DNA from: Saprospiraceae bacterium
GTDB lineage: Bacteria; Bacteroidota; Bacteroidia; Chitinophagales; Saprospiraceae
DNA length: 55,280 nucleotides
Reading direction: 5' to 3'
NCBI GenBank assembly: GCA_022448955.1
Contig: JAKVCU010000058.1
Location: 1-55,280 of the forward strand
The notes under the pieces are model-generated. The model was given only the letters and a program-made list of their open reading frames with translations, had not been told where the DNA came from and did no database searches. Both the position numbers and the translations under genes were made by a program. Numbering within the stretch: the stretch's first letter is position 1; each line of letters begins with the position of its first letter. This document shows positions 36,608-45,930 of the stretch, in pieces.

Positions 36608-36702
36608 TACGGTTTACAGGGATTAAGATGTTTTGATAGACGGTTAAACAGAATATTATTGTTTATCATTTGCAAAAATACAAAACGTAAAAAACAAAAA
36701 AC

Positions 36703-37395
36703 ATGAGTTGGATAACCAAAGTTCTAACATCATCTATAGGAAATAAACTATTGATGAGTCTTACGGGGCTTTTCCTTTGCCTTTTTTTAGTAGTTCATCT
36801 TGCAGGGAACTTACAATTATTAATTAATGATAACGGCCATAATTTTAATGAATATGCTGAGATAATGGAAACAAACTTGTTGATTAAGGTGGTGGCATAC
36901 GGCCTATACTTTGCTGTTTTGCTTCATGCTTTTAAAGGCCTGACGATTACTTTTCAGAATCGAAAGGCAAGAGGTACCAAAAGATACGCAGTAAAAGCTA
37001 CAGCAGGCTCGACCTGGACCAGTCGCAATATGATGTTGTTAGGTTCTATCCTATTTATATTTATTGGCATTCATATGAGTCAATTTTGGTATCAGTTCAA
37101 ATTTGACCATGATCCTCAATATACGTATTTCCAAATTGTTGAATTAGGATTTCAAGAGCTTTGGATTGTAATTTTTTATGTTTTAGCACAAGTGGTACTG
37201 GCTTATCATTTATTACATGGTTTTCAATCTGCTTTTCAGACATTAGGTTTGCGAACAGGGAAATATGATGGGATAATTAAGGGTATAGGAATTGGTTATT
37301 CTATTCTCGTTCCGTTATTATTTGCGATCATTCCAATTTTCATGTACATGGATTTTTATCCGTTAAGTGATTTTAAAGTAATTCCTGGTCAATAA
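36703..37395 (+). CDS. sdhC: succinate dehydrogenase cytochrome b subunit
   Basis: A 230-residue membrane anchor with five segments (about 16-35, 60-80, 105-125, 150-175 and 192-220) of the b558-type used by Bacteroidota and Wolinella fumarate reductase. Haem-ligand-like histidines sit in the helices (VVHLAGN, LHAFKGL, IGIHMSQF, YHLLHGFQ). It holds the quinone site and passes electrons between the SdhB iron-sulfur clusters and menaquinone. Followed 24 bases later by sdhA. Confidence 0.92.
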   Translation: MSWITKVLTSSIGNKLLMSLTGLFLCLFLVVHLAGNLQLLINDNGHNFNEYAEIMETNLLIKVVAYGLYFAVLLHAFKGLTITFQNRKARGTKRYAVKATAGSTWTSRNMMLLGSILFIFIGIHMSQFWYQFKFDHDPQYTYFQIVELGFQELWIVIFYVLAQVVLAYHLLHGFQSAFQTLGLRTGKYDGIIKGIGIGYSILVPLLFAIIPIFMYMDFYPLSDFKVIPGQ

Positions 37396-37419
37396 GTCTT
37401 AACAATAAATCAAGTTGTC

Positions 37420-39417
37420 ATGTCTATAAAATTAAATTCAAATATACCTTCAGGGCCGTTAGCCGATAAGTGGACGCAATACCGTTCCACTATGAATCTA
37501 GTTGCTCCTAATAATAAACGGAGGATTGAAGTCATCGTTGTAGGGACTGGTCTTGCAGGTGCTTCAGCTGCTTCTACACTTGGAGAATTAGGATATAATG
37601 TAAAATGTTTCACTTTTCATGATAGTCCACGACGTGCGCATAGTATCGCAGCTCAGGGTGGCATCAATGCGGCTAAGAACTATCAGAATGATGGTGATAG
37701 TGTTTATCGTTTATTTTATGATACAATCAAAGGTGGTGATTACCGTTCTCGTGAGTCCAATGTTTATCGTTTGGCAGAAGTAAGTCGTAACATCATTGAC
37801 CAAGCGGTAGCACAAGGTGTACCTTTCGCACGTGAATACGGTGGATTATTAGCGAACCGTTCTTTTGGTGGTGTACAGGTAAGTCGTACCTTCTATGCTA
37901 GAGGCCAGACGGGGCAGCAGTTATTAATTGGTGCCTACCAATCTCTTTCTCGTCAGATTTCTTTGGGTAATGTACAGATGTACAATCGCCATGAAATGTT
38001 AGACTTAGTGAAAGTGGATGGAAAAGCAAGAGGTATTATCACTCGCAACCTTTTAACGGGTGAAATTGAGCGTCATGCTGCACACTGTGTAGTCTTGGCA
38101 ACAGGAGGCTATGGTAATGTTTATTACTTATCTACGAATGCCATGCAGTCTGCAGCTTGGCGAGCGGTGCGTCGTGGCGCCTTGATGGCAAACCCTTGTT
38201 ACTGCCAAATACACCCTACTTGTATTCCAGTATCAGGAGACTATCAATCAAAATTGACTCTGATGTCTGAGTCTTTGCGTAATGATGGCCGTGTTTGGGT
38301 TCCTGCAAAGCAGGAAGATGCTAAGGCTATTCGAGAAGGAAAGAAAACAGCATTAGATATTCCGGAAGGAGATAGAGACTACTATTTAGAAAGGAGATAT
38401 CCGGCCTTTGGTAATTTGGTACCTCGTGATGTAGCATCACGTGCAGCCAAAGTAGCTTGTGATGAAGGACTTGGCGTAGCTCCAACTGGTTTGGCGGTGT
38501 TCTTAGATTTTGCGGCAGCGATAGAGCGATACGGTAAGTCAGAGGCTATTTCAAGTGGTATCAAAAACCCAAGTAAAGAAAAGATTACAGAGCTTGGTAC
38601 AGCCGTGGTAGAAGCGAAGTATGGCAATCTTTTCGAAATGTATGAGAAAATTACTGGTGAGAATCCATATAAAACACCGATGAAGATTTACCCTGCCATT
38701 CACTACACGATGGGTGGTCTTTGGGTAGATTATAATTTAGAAACTAACGTTCCTGGATTATTTGCACTAGGGGAAGCTAACTTCTCTGATCACGGTGCCA
38801 ACCGCTTGGGTGCATCTGCATTAATGCAAGGATTGGCAGATGGTTACTTTGTTATCCCTTACACTATTGGTCAATTCCTTTCAGGCGAAATTCGCACACC
38901 AAATATTGATCCAAATTCTCCTGAATTTGCAGAAGCAGAAAATGCAGTAAAAGAGCGTTTGAACAAATTGGTTTCGGTAAAAGGTGATCAATCTGTAGAA
39001 AGCTTCCACCGCCGTTTAGGAAAGATTATGTGGGATTATTGTGGAATGTCTCGTAATGCAGATGGATTAAAGTCAGCATTAAAGATGGTACGTGAACTAC
39101 GCGAAGAATACTACAAAGATGTCTTTGTTCCAGGTACAGCTGATGAGTTCAACCCAGAATTAGAGAAAGCTACTCGTGTAGCTGACTTTATGGAACTAGG
39201 TGAAACGATGATCATGGATGCATTAAATAGGAATGAGTCTTGTGGTGGTCACTTCCGTGAAGAATACCAAACAGAGGGAGGTGAAGCCAAGCGTGATGAT
39301 GAAAACTACGCCTATGTAGCTGCTTGGGAATACAATAGCTGGGAAGAAGGTCCAATTATGCATAAAGAAGAACTTGTTTTTGAGAATGTTGAGTTAAAAA
39401 CTCGTTCGTATAAATAG
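37420..39417 (+). CDS. sdhA: succinate dehydrogenase flavoprotein subunit
   Basis: A 665-residue catalytic subunit. The FAD-binding Rossmann motif [16 protein letters not shown] starts at about residue 41, the covalent FAD histidine is His74 in [16 protein letters not shown], and [17 protein letters not shown] and the dicarboxylate-site block HTGGLxx-like [11 protein letters not shown] with the [10 protein letters not shown] box follow. It interconverts succinate and fumarate. Its length matches the family in Bacteroidota. A palindromic insertion-like repeat lies in the gap before sdhB. Confidence 0.95.
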   Translation: MSIKLNSNIPSGPLADKWTQYRSTMNLVAPNNKRRIEVIVVGTGLAGASAASTLGELGYNVKCFTFHDSPRRAHSIAAQGGINAAKNYQNDGDSVYRLFYDTIKGGDYRSRESNVYRLAEVSRNIIDQAVAQGVPFAREYGGLLANRSFGGVQVSRTFYARGQTGQQLLIGAYQSLSRQISLGNVQMYNRHEMLDLVKVDGKARGIITRNLLTGEIERHAAHCVVLATGGYGNVYYLSTNAMQSAAWRAVRRGALMANPCYCQIHPTCIPVSGDYQSKLTLMSESLRNDGRVWVPAKQEDAKAIREGKKTALDIPEGDRDYYLERRYPAFGNLVPRDVASRAAKVACDEGLGVAPTGLAVFLDFAAAIERYGKSEAISSGIKNPSKEKITELGTAVVEAKYGNLFEMYEKITGENPYKTPMKIYPAIHYTMGGLWVDYNLETNVPGLFALGEANFSDHGANRLGASALMQGLADGYFVIPYTIGQFLSGEIRTPNIDPNSPEFAEAENAVKERLNKLVSVKGDQSVESFHRRLGKIMWDYCGMSRNADGLKSALKMVRELREEYYKDVFVPGTADEFNPELEKATRVADFMELGETMIMDALNRNESCGGHFREEYQTEGGEAKRDDENYAYVAAWEYNSWEEGPIMHKEELVFENVELKTRSYK

Positions 39418-39461
39418 TGATTAGTTGTTGGTTCTTGGTTGTTTGTTAAATAGAAACAACT

Positions 39462-39510
39462 ATTAACTATCCGCCTGCGGCGGACCATTAACTAAAAAGG
39501 CCTCGGCCTT
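39462..39510. repeat. short palindromic element flanked by 8-bp direct repeats
   Basis: TCCGCC-TGC-GGCGGA (39470-39484) is flanked by ATTAACTA at 39462-39469 and 39487-39494, as if a short palindrome had been inserted with target duplication. A second palindrome, AAGGCC-TC-GGCCTT (39497-39510), follows. Both lie between sdhA and sdhB. Confidence 0.55.
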
Positions 39511-39525
39511 CAAAATAATAGAACA

Positions 39526-40269
39526 ATGAAATTAACATTAAAAATATGGAGAGAGGGCGGCGAGTTTGGTAGTGGCAAATTTGAAACGCATCAGTTAGAT
39601 AATGTAACAGAGCATATGTCTTTCTTGGAAATGCTAGATGTTTTGAATGAAGATCTAGTTCAACAAAAGAAAACACCTGTTGCCTTTGAGCACGACTGTC
39701 GCGAGGGTATTTGTGGTACTTGTAGCATGGTTATTGATGGCCACCCACATGGTCCTCAAGCCAAAACGACTACCTGTCAGTTACACATGCGTAAATTTAA
39801 AGATGGTGATACGATTACAATCGAGCCATTCCGCGCAAGTGCATTCCCAGTGATCAAAGACTTAGTGGTAGACCGTTCTTCTTTTGATCGTATTATCCAA
39901 GCTGGTGGTTTTGTAAGTATAAACACTGGTCAAGCACAAGATGCAAATGCTATTCCAATTGAAAAGGATACGGCTTCAGCAGCATTTGATGCGGCAACGT
40001 GTATTGGTTGTGGTGCTTGTGTAGCAGCTTGCCCAAATGCTTCTGCGATGCTATTCACATCTGCCAAAGTTTCACACTTAGCCATGTTGCCACAAGGGCA
40101 GGTAGAAGCGAAGAAGAGAGCTCAGAATATGGTCGCACAAATGGATAAGGAAGGCTTTGGTATGTGTTCAAACATCGGACTATGCGAAGCAGAATGTCCA
40201 AAAGGTATTTCTGTAGAGAATATCGCACGTATGAATGCAGAGTATCTTTCTGGTGCTTTTAGCTCCTAA
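39526..40269 (+). CDS. sdhB: succinate dehydrogenase iron-sulfur subunit
   Basis: A 247-residue iron-sulfur subunit with the plant-ferredoxin [2Fe-2S] motif CREGICGTC and a later C in TTTCQLHM, then the bacterial ferredoxin-like motifs [15 protein letters not shown] and [16 protein letters not shown] for the [4Fe-4S] and [3Fe-4S] clusters. It relays electrons between SdhA and the membrane SdhC. It is the last gene of sdhCAB and is followed by a strong terminator. Confidence 0.95.
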   Translation: MKLTLKIWREGGEFGSGKFETHQLDNVTEHMSFLEMLDVLNEDLVQQKKTPVAFEHDCREGICGTCSMVIDGHPHGPQAKTTTCQLHMRKFKDGDTITIEPFRASAFPVIKDLVVDRSSFDRIIQAGGFVSINTGQAQDANAIPIEKDTASAAFDAATCIGCGACVAACPNASAMLFTSAKVSHLAMLPQGQVEAKKRAQNMVAQMDKEGFGMCSNIGLCEAECPKGISVENIARMNAEYLSGAFSS

Positions 40270-40350
40270 AACTTGAATATCGTGTCAGGGAATTGTATAT
40301 TGTTATAAATTGTATTTATACAGTTGCCCTTCAGATTAAAATTATATTAT

Positions 40351-40377
40351 CCCGAACTAGTTGGTTCGGGATTTTTA
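40351..40377 (+). terminator. rho-independent terminator of sdhCAB
   Basis: CCCGAAC and GTTCGGG form a 7-bp stem followed by ATTTTTATT. Confidence 0.85.
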
Positions 40378-40878
40378 TTCTATCTCATAGGTAACTGGCA
40401 TTTTAAGCGCTTTTAGCGCCTCGTAAACAGCCTTTGGTTCTTGTGTACTAAAAAGTGTACTCCTACCCTTTTTCATTTCCAGTAGAACGCCCAAATTTCC
40501 CTTTACATTAAATGCATTCCCTTTTACACCAATCCGAATGCCCCAGCCGCCGTAATCACGCAAAGGGGAGTATTTCACTACTTTTATAGCTTTCACCTCC
40601 GACCAAAGAATTTCTTTTTCCTTTAAATGAAATGGCCAAAACCGAAATACTATCTTATCCTCATAATAATCTGTTTTCAGCCTACTATTCCACATTAAAA
40701 GTGTCAACCCTAATGTTAAAACACCGATTGCAACTAAAGTAAAATTGGAAGTATCGCTAGTTCCTGTTAAAATCTGAAACACTAGAATACTCCATATTAA
40801 AAGACTTGGAAATAAGAAAATTAAGCGCATCCACCAAATATCCATAATCTGCTCTTCGGCATAAAGTAATTTCTTCAC
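40375..40878 (-). CDS. hypothetical membrane protein, PH-like domain
   Basis: A 167-residue protein with two membrane segments near the N terminus (about 16-38 and 48-64) and a C-terminal ~95-residue soluble domain of alternating strands (DYYEDKIVFRFWPFHLKEKEILWSEVKAI, RIGVKGNAFNVKG) ending in a helix, which looks like a bacterial PH-like (YdbT/DUF) domain. It is convergent with the sdh operon. No function known. Confidence 0.7.
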   Translation of the reverse strand: MKKLLYAEEQIMDIWWMRLIFLFPSLLIWSILVFQILTGTSDTSNFTLVAIGVLTLGLTLLMWNSRLKTDYYEDKIVFRFWPFHLKEKEILWSEVKAIKVVKYSPLRDYGGWGIRIGVKGNAFNVKGNLGVLLEMKKGRSTLFSTQEPKAVYEALKALKMPVTYEIE

Positions 40879-41022
40879 GACTCAACATTTTTGGTAAATA
40901 TATAAACTCCCTTTCTAAGTTTTTCAAAAAAATGGAGTGGCCATGCAACGTTTTTTGCATCGCATGCATATAGTAGGCAAACCTTTAGAGAATCTATTGT
41001 TTCAATTTTAATATACCACATT

Positions 41023-41292
41023 ATGAATAACCTTTTTAGTAGACTTAGTTTTTTACTCCTTTCTCTTACACTTGGATTGGAAAATGGAAATTCTCTAGAA
41101 ATTGCTGATGCAGATGAATACTTCGCATTCTTAATGGATGAAGAAGGTGAATTCGAATTATTATATCCCTTCTTTTTACAAAACCTCATCGACGATAGTG
41201 TTATGGAAGTAACCAGTGATGAAGATTTTATTGCAGCTTTAGAAGATTGTGGAATAGAAATTGTTAAACGTCTATTTGTTGGTACTTTTTGA
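41023..41292 (+). CDS. small acidic secreted protein
   Basis: An 89-residue protein with a signal peptide (MNNLFSRLSFLLLSLTLG) and an acidic mature part. The segment FELLYPFFLQ, then MEVTSDEDFIAALEDCG, resembles a single unit of the F-x-L-x-YP-V ... sDEE-x-x-x-AL-x-x-C pattern I associate with Bacteroidota surface lipoproteins (recall, not searched). The overlapping minus-strand frame is less plausible because it is basic and lacks a signal. A single gene with unclear promoter; moderate confidence. Confidence 0.5.
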   Translation: MNNLFSRLSFLLLSLTLGLENGNSLEIADADEYFAFLMDEEGEFELLYPFFLQNLIDDSVMEVTSDEDFIAALEDCGIEIVKRLFVGTF

Positions 41293-41297
41293 AGCGT

Positions 41298-41329
41298 CTT
41301 TGCTAGCTCCGCTATCTACTTTAGCAAAG
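41298..41329. terminator. weak hairpin between convergent genes
   Basis: CTTTGCTA and TAGCAAAG form an 8-bp stem; no T tract follows. It separates the small acidic protein from the end of the Rieske cluster. Confidence 0.4.
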
Positions 41330-41347
41330 CCGTACTAGCACTTTTCT

Positions 41348-42166
41348 CTAGAACGAACACATCGGCGGATTAGGCAGTCCTCCTTGAGATAATCGCTTTA
41401 TTTCGCTTAAATCATCTATTTCGATCACTTTCCAATCGTCTACTTGATATGCTTGACCTTCTAAGCTAACTCGCTCTGCTATAATGGAGAATAGTTCTTC
41501 ATAAATAGCTTTTCCTCCAGCCCCTTTGACTAAGTAATAATCTACTGTTCCGTTTTGTTCCACTTTAAAAACAGGTGGAATCCCTCCTGCAATACAACGC
41601 GCTGCACAAGAACGGTGAGGTTTGCCCTCTCCCGGTTTCATTACGCCGAAATAACATTTTGGATCAGCAATTTCTCCTCTTAGATTTACTTTTCCGATAA
41701 TCTTAGTCTGACTAGCTAAGCTACCACCTTCTACTTTGACAAATGCATTTTCGCTTTTGGTCATTTCTAAGAGGGATTTTCCATCATAATAGATTAAAGT
41801 CCCTTCTAGCGTAAGACTTTTGCCCTCTAGAGCACCATGTGTTGCTTCTATTTTCCTAAGACTTTCTTCAGCACCTTTCTTTCCAAAATCAACCAATAAT
41901 ACACTTTGGTACTGCTCTTTGCCTTGATCATTCTTTCCTAATGGAACCTTTAGCATAGGCACTGGTTCATAAGTCAGCATACCTTCAATGGTTGACAATT
42001 GGCCAATTTCAAAAGTACTTGTTACATAATCCTTTTGGTAAAGAACCAAGCTTACTGCAAATACTAAAAGGATAGGGATCGTAAGCCATACAAACCGTGA
42101 CAAAAATCGCTTCAAAGGCTTTGGAGCACTCGGCAAATAGCCAATATAAAAATTTTCTTTAGCCAT
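41348..42166 (-). CDS. membrane-anchored Cys/His-motif protein, last gene of the Rieske cluster
   Basis: A 272-residue protein with one membrane segment at about residues 25-42, so most of it faces the periplasm. Its first half is beta-rich. The second half contains a compact Cys/His-rich motif at about 165-198: DPKCYFGVMKPGEGKPH, then RSCAARCIAGGIPP. Three cysteines and a histidine in this pattern could bind a metal or cluster or form redox disulfides. A final stretch (YQVDDWKVIEIDDL) resembles an OB-like strand pair. It ends the operon, with its start 3 bases after the stop of the ferric-reductase/Rieske gene. I do not recognise a named family. Confidence 0.75.
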   Translation of the reverse strand: MAKENFYIGYLPSAPKPLKRFLSRFVWLTIPILLVFAVSLVLYQKDYVTSTFEIGQLSTIEGMLTYEPVPMLKVPLGKNDQGKEQYQSVLLVDFGKKGAEESLRKIEATHGALEGKSLTLEGTLIYYDGKSLLEMTKSENAFVKVEGGSLASQTKIIGKVNLRGEIADPKCYFGVMKPGEGKPHRSCAARCIAGGIPPVFKVEQNGTVDYYLVKGAGGKAIYEELFSIIAERVSLEGQAYQVDDWKVIEIDDLSEIKRLSQGGLPNPPMCSF

Positions 42167-42169
42167 AAT

Positions 42170-43195
42170 TTAAATCGTTGCTGGCTCTACAGCCGTTCCT
42201 TCTGGATGAGGGTTTGGATTCACAAATACATAACCATCTTCTACCTTAACATCATAAGTGGTCACCTTTTCGGTAAATGGTGCTGGTGAACATCCATTTT
42301 CAGGCAAATATTGATAGCCATGCCATGGACATGTAATACACCCATCTACCATTTTACCTTCACCTAATGGACCATTCTGATGTTTACATACATTGTTGAT
42401 CGCCGATACTTTCCCTTCATATTTGAAAATGGCAATATTTTCTTCTTGAACAATTACCACCTTAGCACAATTTTCATCTATCTCTTCTACTCTACAGATC
42501 TTAATAAAACTCTCCTTTGCTGAAAAAACAGCTTCTCGCCTACCTTCTAAAACACCTGCCCACAAATGAAATCCGATGATCATCAACATCCCTAATACCA
42601 TCAATCCGACTAATACAGGAGAAGTTTCTTGCTGCAAAACACCTAATACCACATGCATCACAATCAATGCATAAGCCACGTATACCAGCATGTGTAAGGT
42701 TTTCCAAATTTTCGGACTCAGATTTTTCAACCAAAAATCATGACTCGTTGCCGCCATCAAAAATAAGATCAACAAAGCAAAAAAGCCTAGTGTCTGAAAA
42801 GGATACTGAGAAACAGATGCATAATTAGGATTCGAAGTGAATACCGACAATAATGGGTTAACTGCTCCAAAGTTGTGAAACAGATTCATACTAAATATCC
42901 CATGGACAAATGCCACAAGGAACATCGTTACACCAAGGTGACGTCTGTTATATAACAATGGCAAAAACCGCTCATCAATACGACTTAATGGCCCAATAAT
43001 CAAAATGATATGCAACATGATAAAAGATAGCGTTGCTGTAGATCGAATGATCAAACTATCCACTGTGATATTAGGATGAAAGACAACTTGAATAGCGGAG
43101 AAAGTCGCTAGATAAATGACCATCAAGATCAGCATAGCCAAATCGTAGCGCTTCTTCTGTCGATTCCATAAAATGGAAGCATATTTTACACTCAT
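42170..43195 (-). CDS. ferric-reductase-like membrane protein with C-terminal Rieske domain
   Basis: A 341-residue protein: about six membrane segments in residues 17-215 with histidines placed like the haem b ligands of ferric-reductase/NOX-type proteins (His62, His86, His98, His168, His181), then a cytoplasmic Rieske domain at about 230-328 with Cys270, His272, Cys289 and His292 in CKHQNGPLGEG...CPWHGYQY. It could pass electrons between a soluble Rieske/flavin partner and quinone or an extracytoplasmic acceptor through haem b. It is linked on both sides in a six-gene operon. Domain identity is clear; direction of electron flow is inference. Confidence 0.88.
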   Translation of the reverse strand: MSVKYASILWNRQKKRYDLAMLILMVIYLATFSAIQVVFHPNITVDSLIIRSTATLSFIMLHIILIIGPLSRIDERFLPLLYNRRHLGVTMFLVAFVHGIFSMNLFHNFGAVNPLLSVFTSNPNYASVSQYPFQTLGFFALLILFLMAATSHDFWLKNLSPKIWKTLHMLVYVAYALIVMHVVLGVLQQETSPVLVGLMVLGMLMIIGFHLWAGVLEGRREAVFSAKESFIKICRVEEIDENCAKVVIVQEENIAIFKYEGKVSAINNVCKHQNGPLGEGKMVDGCITCPWHGYQYLPENGCSPAPFTEKVTTYDVKVEDGYVFVNPNPHPEGTAVEPATI

Positions 43196-43228
43196 AGGTT
43201 TTTCGTTTCTATATTTTCAAAATAGATG

Positions 43229-43657
43229 CTACCAAAAACTCTTTGCAACTACTTCCTGCTTAATTGGATCATAAAATAATAAGTGAGGAGTCATTCCAAA
43301 CCAAGTTTTATCTAGTTTGGCTTCATACAAAGCTCTCGAGTCCAGTTTCTTTAAAAACTGACCATAGCTTGGATGATCGATCGGCTTTTTACCGAGGTAT
43401 ACTGCAACAGCAGCATTTTTTATAGCTGTGGTCACCTTAAATTGAATCACCTGTGAACTATCGGGCAACCCTCTCAACTCAACTGGGCCCCAGTCCATGG
43501 TCATTTGCTTAAGGAGTTTACCTTTTTCGGGAACATCTAAAGCACCATTATCCAAGGATTGAGGCGTAGCTAATACTGCTGCAATAAAGCCCAATGGTAA
43601 AAATACGGCAATAATCAGCCAAATATTCAAATGGCGTTTTCGTAAAGACCTAATCAT
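43229..43657 (-). CDS. small membrane-anchored protein of the Rieske cluster
   Basis: A 142-residue protein with one membrane anchor (about residues 11-29) and a ~110-residue domain on the other side. The domain has no cysteines; strands such as PDSSQVIQFKVTTA and AAVAVYLGKKPIDHP are visible, and it ends MTPHLLFYDPIKQEVVAKSFW. It overlaps the preceding 69-residue gene by 8 bases, so translation is coupled. Presumably an accessory or assembly subunit of the redox cluster; family not recognised. Confidence 0.7.
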   Translation of the reverse strand: MIRSLRKRHLNIWLIIAVFLPLGFIAAVLATPQSLDNGALDVPEKGKLLKQMTMDWGPVELRGLPDSSQVIQFKVTTAIKNAAVAVYLGKKPIDHPSYGQFLKKLDSRALYEAKLDKTWFGMTPHLLFYDPIKQEVVAKSFW

Positions 43658-43859
43658 AATTATTTCCTTTTATCCATTTACTTAAAAGATACGGCCAGAA
43701 AGCTATCGCCCCCGGAAATATCAATAGCCGAAAAAACCAAGGCGCACCTAATGCACCATCGTCGATTTTCCCAACCCCTACAATGACAAAGGCTATTGCA
43801 AATAATACGCCTATTGCTAAATAAAAAAGAAGAGCATTGACCAAAATAGTAGCCATCAT
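43650..43859 (-). CDS. small two-helix membrane protein of the Rieske cluster
   Basis: A 69-residue protein with two membrane segments (about 7-29 and 44-60) and a short charged end. It sits between the thiamine-diphosphate enzyme and the 142-residue anchor protein, 11 bases after the former and overlapping the latter by 8 bases. Such short hydrophobic partners often stabilise membrane cytochromes. No named family recognised. Confidence 0.65.
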   Translation of the reverse strand: MMATILVNALLFYLAIGVLFAIAFVIVGVGKIDDGALGAPWFFRLLIFPGAIAFWPYLLSKWIKGNNYD

Positions 43860-43870
43860 GATTTTAGATT

Positions 43871-45826
43871 TTAAATTAAACTTACATCTGCGATCACCTC
43901 AACCAATGCAGGTCCATTATGCTCAAACGCATTTTGTAATACATTGTCCAATTCTTCTCCTTTACTACTTACCCTAAAGCCTAAAGCCCCACAAGATTTT
44001 GCAAAATCTGCAAAACTTGGGTTAGACAGTTTCGTTTTCCAAACATCTAACTCTGCCGATCTTTGTTCTTTAGATATCTTTCCTAATTCGGAATTATTCA
44101 AGATGATAATCGTAATGTTCATATTATATTTCACAGCAGTCGTCACCTCAGCCATATACTGTGCAAAACCACCATCTCCTGCTACAGCAACGATTGGACG
44201 CTTATCTCCTACCGCCGTCCATGCACCCAAAGCTGCTGGCAATGCAAATCCAATAGACCCCAAATATCCTGACATCAAAAAAGTATTGCCCGATTTACTT
44301 TCATAATATCGACCGAAGGAGTACGCATTATTACCTACATCTACACACATTACTGCATCTTCTGGCGCCTTACGATTCATGGCTTCAAAAATAGCAATCG
44401 AGCTTACACCATTACCTTTATCATCTGCTAGACGATTTGCTTTTTCTGCTTTCCAAATTTTCCAACGTGCTGCAATTTCATCTCTTTGATCAGTAGATTG
44501 ATGATTTCCTGCAATTGCGGCGCTGAGCATCTTTGTAGTTACAGAAATTTCTCCCCATAATGGACAATCAATATGGTGGAACTTCCCAAGTACCATCGGA
44601 TCAAAATCAACTTGAATAATCTTTTTCTTAGATGTAATACCTGTATGCTTAGAAAATGATGCCCCTAAAACTAAAAGCACATCCGCTTCATTCATAAACC
44701 AAGAAGCGATTGGCGTTCCACTTCTACCTAATACCCCACCCGCCAATGGATGACTATCAGGAATTTGGCCTTTCCCTTTAAAAGTAGTGAGCACTGGACA
44801 ATCTAGTTCTTCTGCTAGTGCTATGATTTCATCCATATGGAATCGAGAACCATGTCCTACGATAATCACTGGACGTTTTGCACTTTTCAGAACCTCTGCT
44901 GCTTTCGCAAAATCCGCTGCAGGTGGCGCAATCTGTCGGTTCGTAATTCTTCCTTCAGATGATTGTGCTTTTTCATCAACTGCTGGTAATTCTTGAATTT
45001 CATCAGGAAAAGTCAAATGTGCTACATCTCTATTCAAAATCGAACTCTTAATCGCCAAAGACATCAATTCTGCATGGCGACTATCTTTTTGAACCCTGTG
45101 ATTAAATGCCGAGACCGAATCAAATGCTCTTACTAAATCTACTTCTTGAAAATTCCCCGTTCCAACTACTTGAGTTGCTACCTGACCTGTTAATGCCAAC
45201 AATGGTGCTCTGTCTACTCGAGCATCCCACATTCCTGTATACAAATTTGTGGCGCCAGGCCCTGCTATCGTAAAACAAAACGCAGGCTTCCCCATCAACT
45301 TACCATAAGCTGAGGCGGCAAAAGAGGCAGCTCCTTCATGACGAATACCAAAGAAACGCACATTTCCTTTTTCTTCTTGACGTCGAATAGCATCAGCTAA
45401 ACCTAAATTAGAGTGACCAACCATACCAAACCCTACATTCACACCCCAATTCACCATCGTTTCCACCATTACATCCGAAACAGTAGGTTCATGCTCTGGC
45501 TCTTGTGGAATTCCAATATATACCCCATCTTTACGAATATCTACTTCAAATACATCTACGCCATCATCATAATCTCCAGGCGGTTTTCCTGTTAAGGGGT
45601 CATAATCCCAACCATGCCAAGGACATCGCAGATAACCATTTTCAATAGAACCTTCCCCCAATGGTCCTCCTTGGTGTGGACATTTATTGTCTAGGCATCC
45701 AAAGGTACCTTTATGATGGGTCAAACAGAAAGTTTTATGTTCTGCAGTTACCGTCATTACCCTGCCTTCCGGCAAATCATTAGGGTTTTCGAGTACTTTA
45801 TGCCAAATCATATTATCTTCTTCCAT
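43871..45826 (-). CDS. Rieske-fused thiamine-diphosphate enzyme (pyruvate-oxidase/acetolactate-synthase-like)
   Basis: A 651-residue fusion. Residues ~6-108 are a Rieske domain (Cys49, His51, Cys68, His71 in CPHQGGPLGEG ... CPWHGWDY). Residues ~113-651 are the three domains of the acetolactate synthase/pyruvate oxidase family: the catalytic Glu164 in GIRHEGAASFAASA, the central nucleotide-binding part (around VLLVLGASFS) and the ThDP motif GDG (550-552) ... NN (577-578). The FQEVD near 226 and general sequence recall pyruvate:quinone oxidoreductase (PoxB). It probably decarboxylates a 2-oxo acid and passes electrons through its own Rieske cluster. Substrate is unknown. Second gene of the operon. 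Confidence 0.88.
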   Translation of the reverse strand: MEEDNMIWHKVLENPNDLPEGRVMTVTAEHKTFCLTHHKGTFGCLDNKCPHQGGPLGEGSIENGYLRCPWHGWDYDPLTGKPPGDYDDGVDVFEVDIRKDGVYIGIPQEPEHEPTVSDVMVETMVNWGVNVGFGMVGHSNLGLADAIRRQEEKGNVRFFGIRHEGAASFAASAYGKLMGKPAFCFTIAGPGATNLYTGMWDARVDRAPLLALTGQVATQVVGTGNFQEVDLVRAFDSVSAFNHRVQKDSRHAELMSLAIKSSILNRDVAHLTFPDEIQELPAVDEKAQSSEGRITNRQIAPPAADFAKAAEVLKSAKRPVIIVGHGSRFHMDEIIALAEELDCPVLTTFKGKGQIPDSHPLAGGVLGRSGTPIASWFMNEADVLLVLGASFSKHTGITSKKKIIQVDFDPMVLGKFHHIDCPLWGEISVTTKMLSAAIAGNHQSTDQRDEIAARWKIWKAEKANRLADDKGNGVSSIAIFEAMNRKAPEDAVMCVDVGNNAYSFGRYYESKSGNTFLMSGYLGSIGFALPAALGAWTAVGDKRPIVAVAGDGGFAQYMAEVTTAVKYNMNITIIILNNSELGKISKEQRSAELDVWKTKLSNPSFADFAKSCGALGFRVSSKGEELDNVLQNAFEHNGPALVEVIADVSLI

Positions 45827-45930
45827 TTTGTATGTGCTATTCGTTAATGAATCATTAAAAGCTCAATTTTTGTCCTAGAAGCAAAGAATGTCTATCTCTT
45901 TAATAAAAAAGAAGGAATAATCAGCCTTTA

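Noticed and set aside
40875-41189. Minus-strand 104-residue frame
   Set aside because: It overlaps the more plausible plus-strand acidic secreted protein; the frame is basic and lacks a signal peptide or recognisable family.
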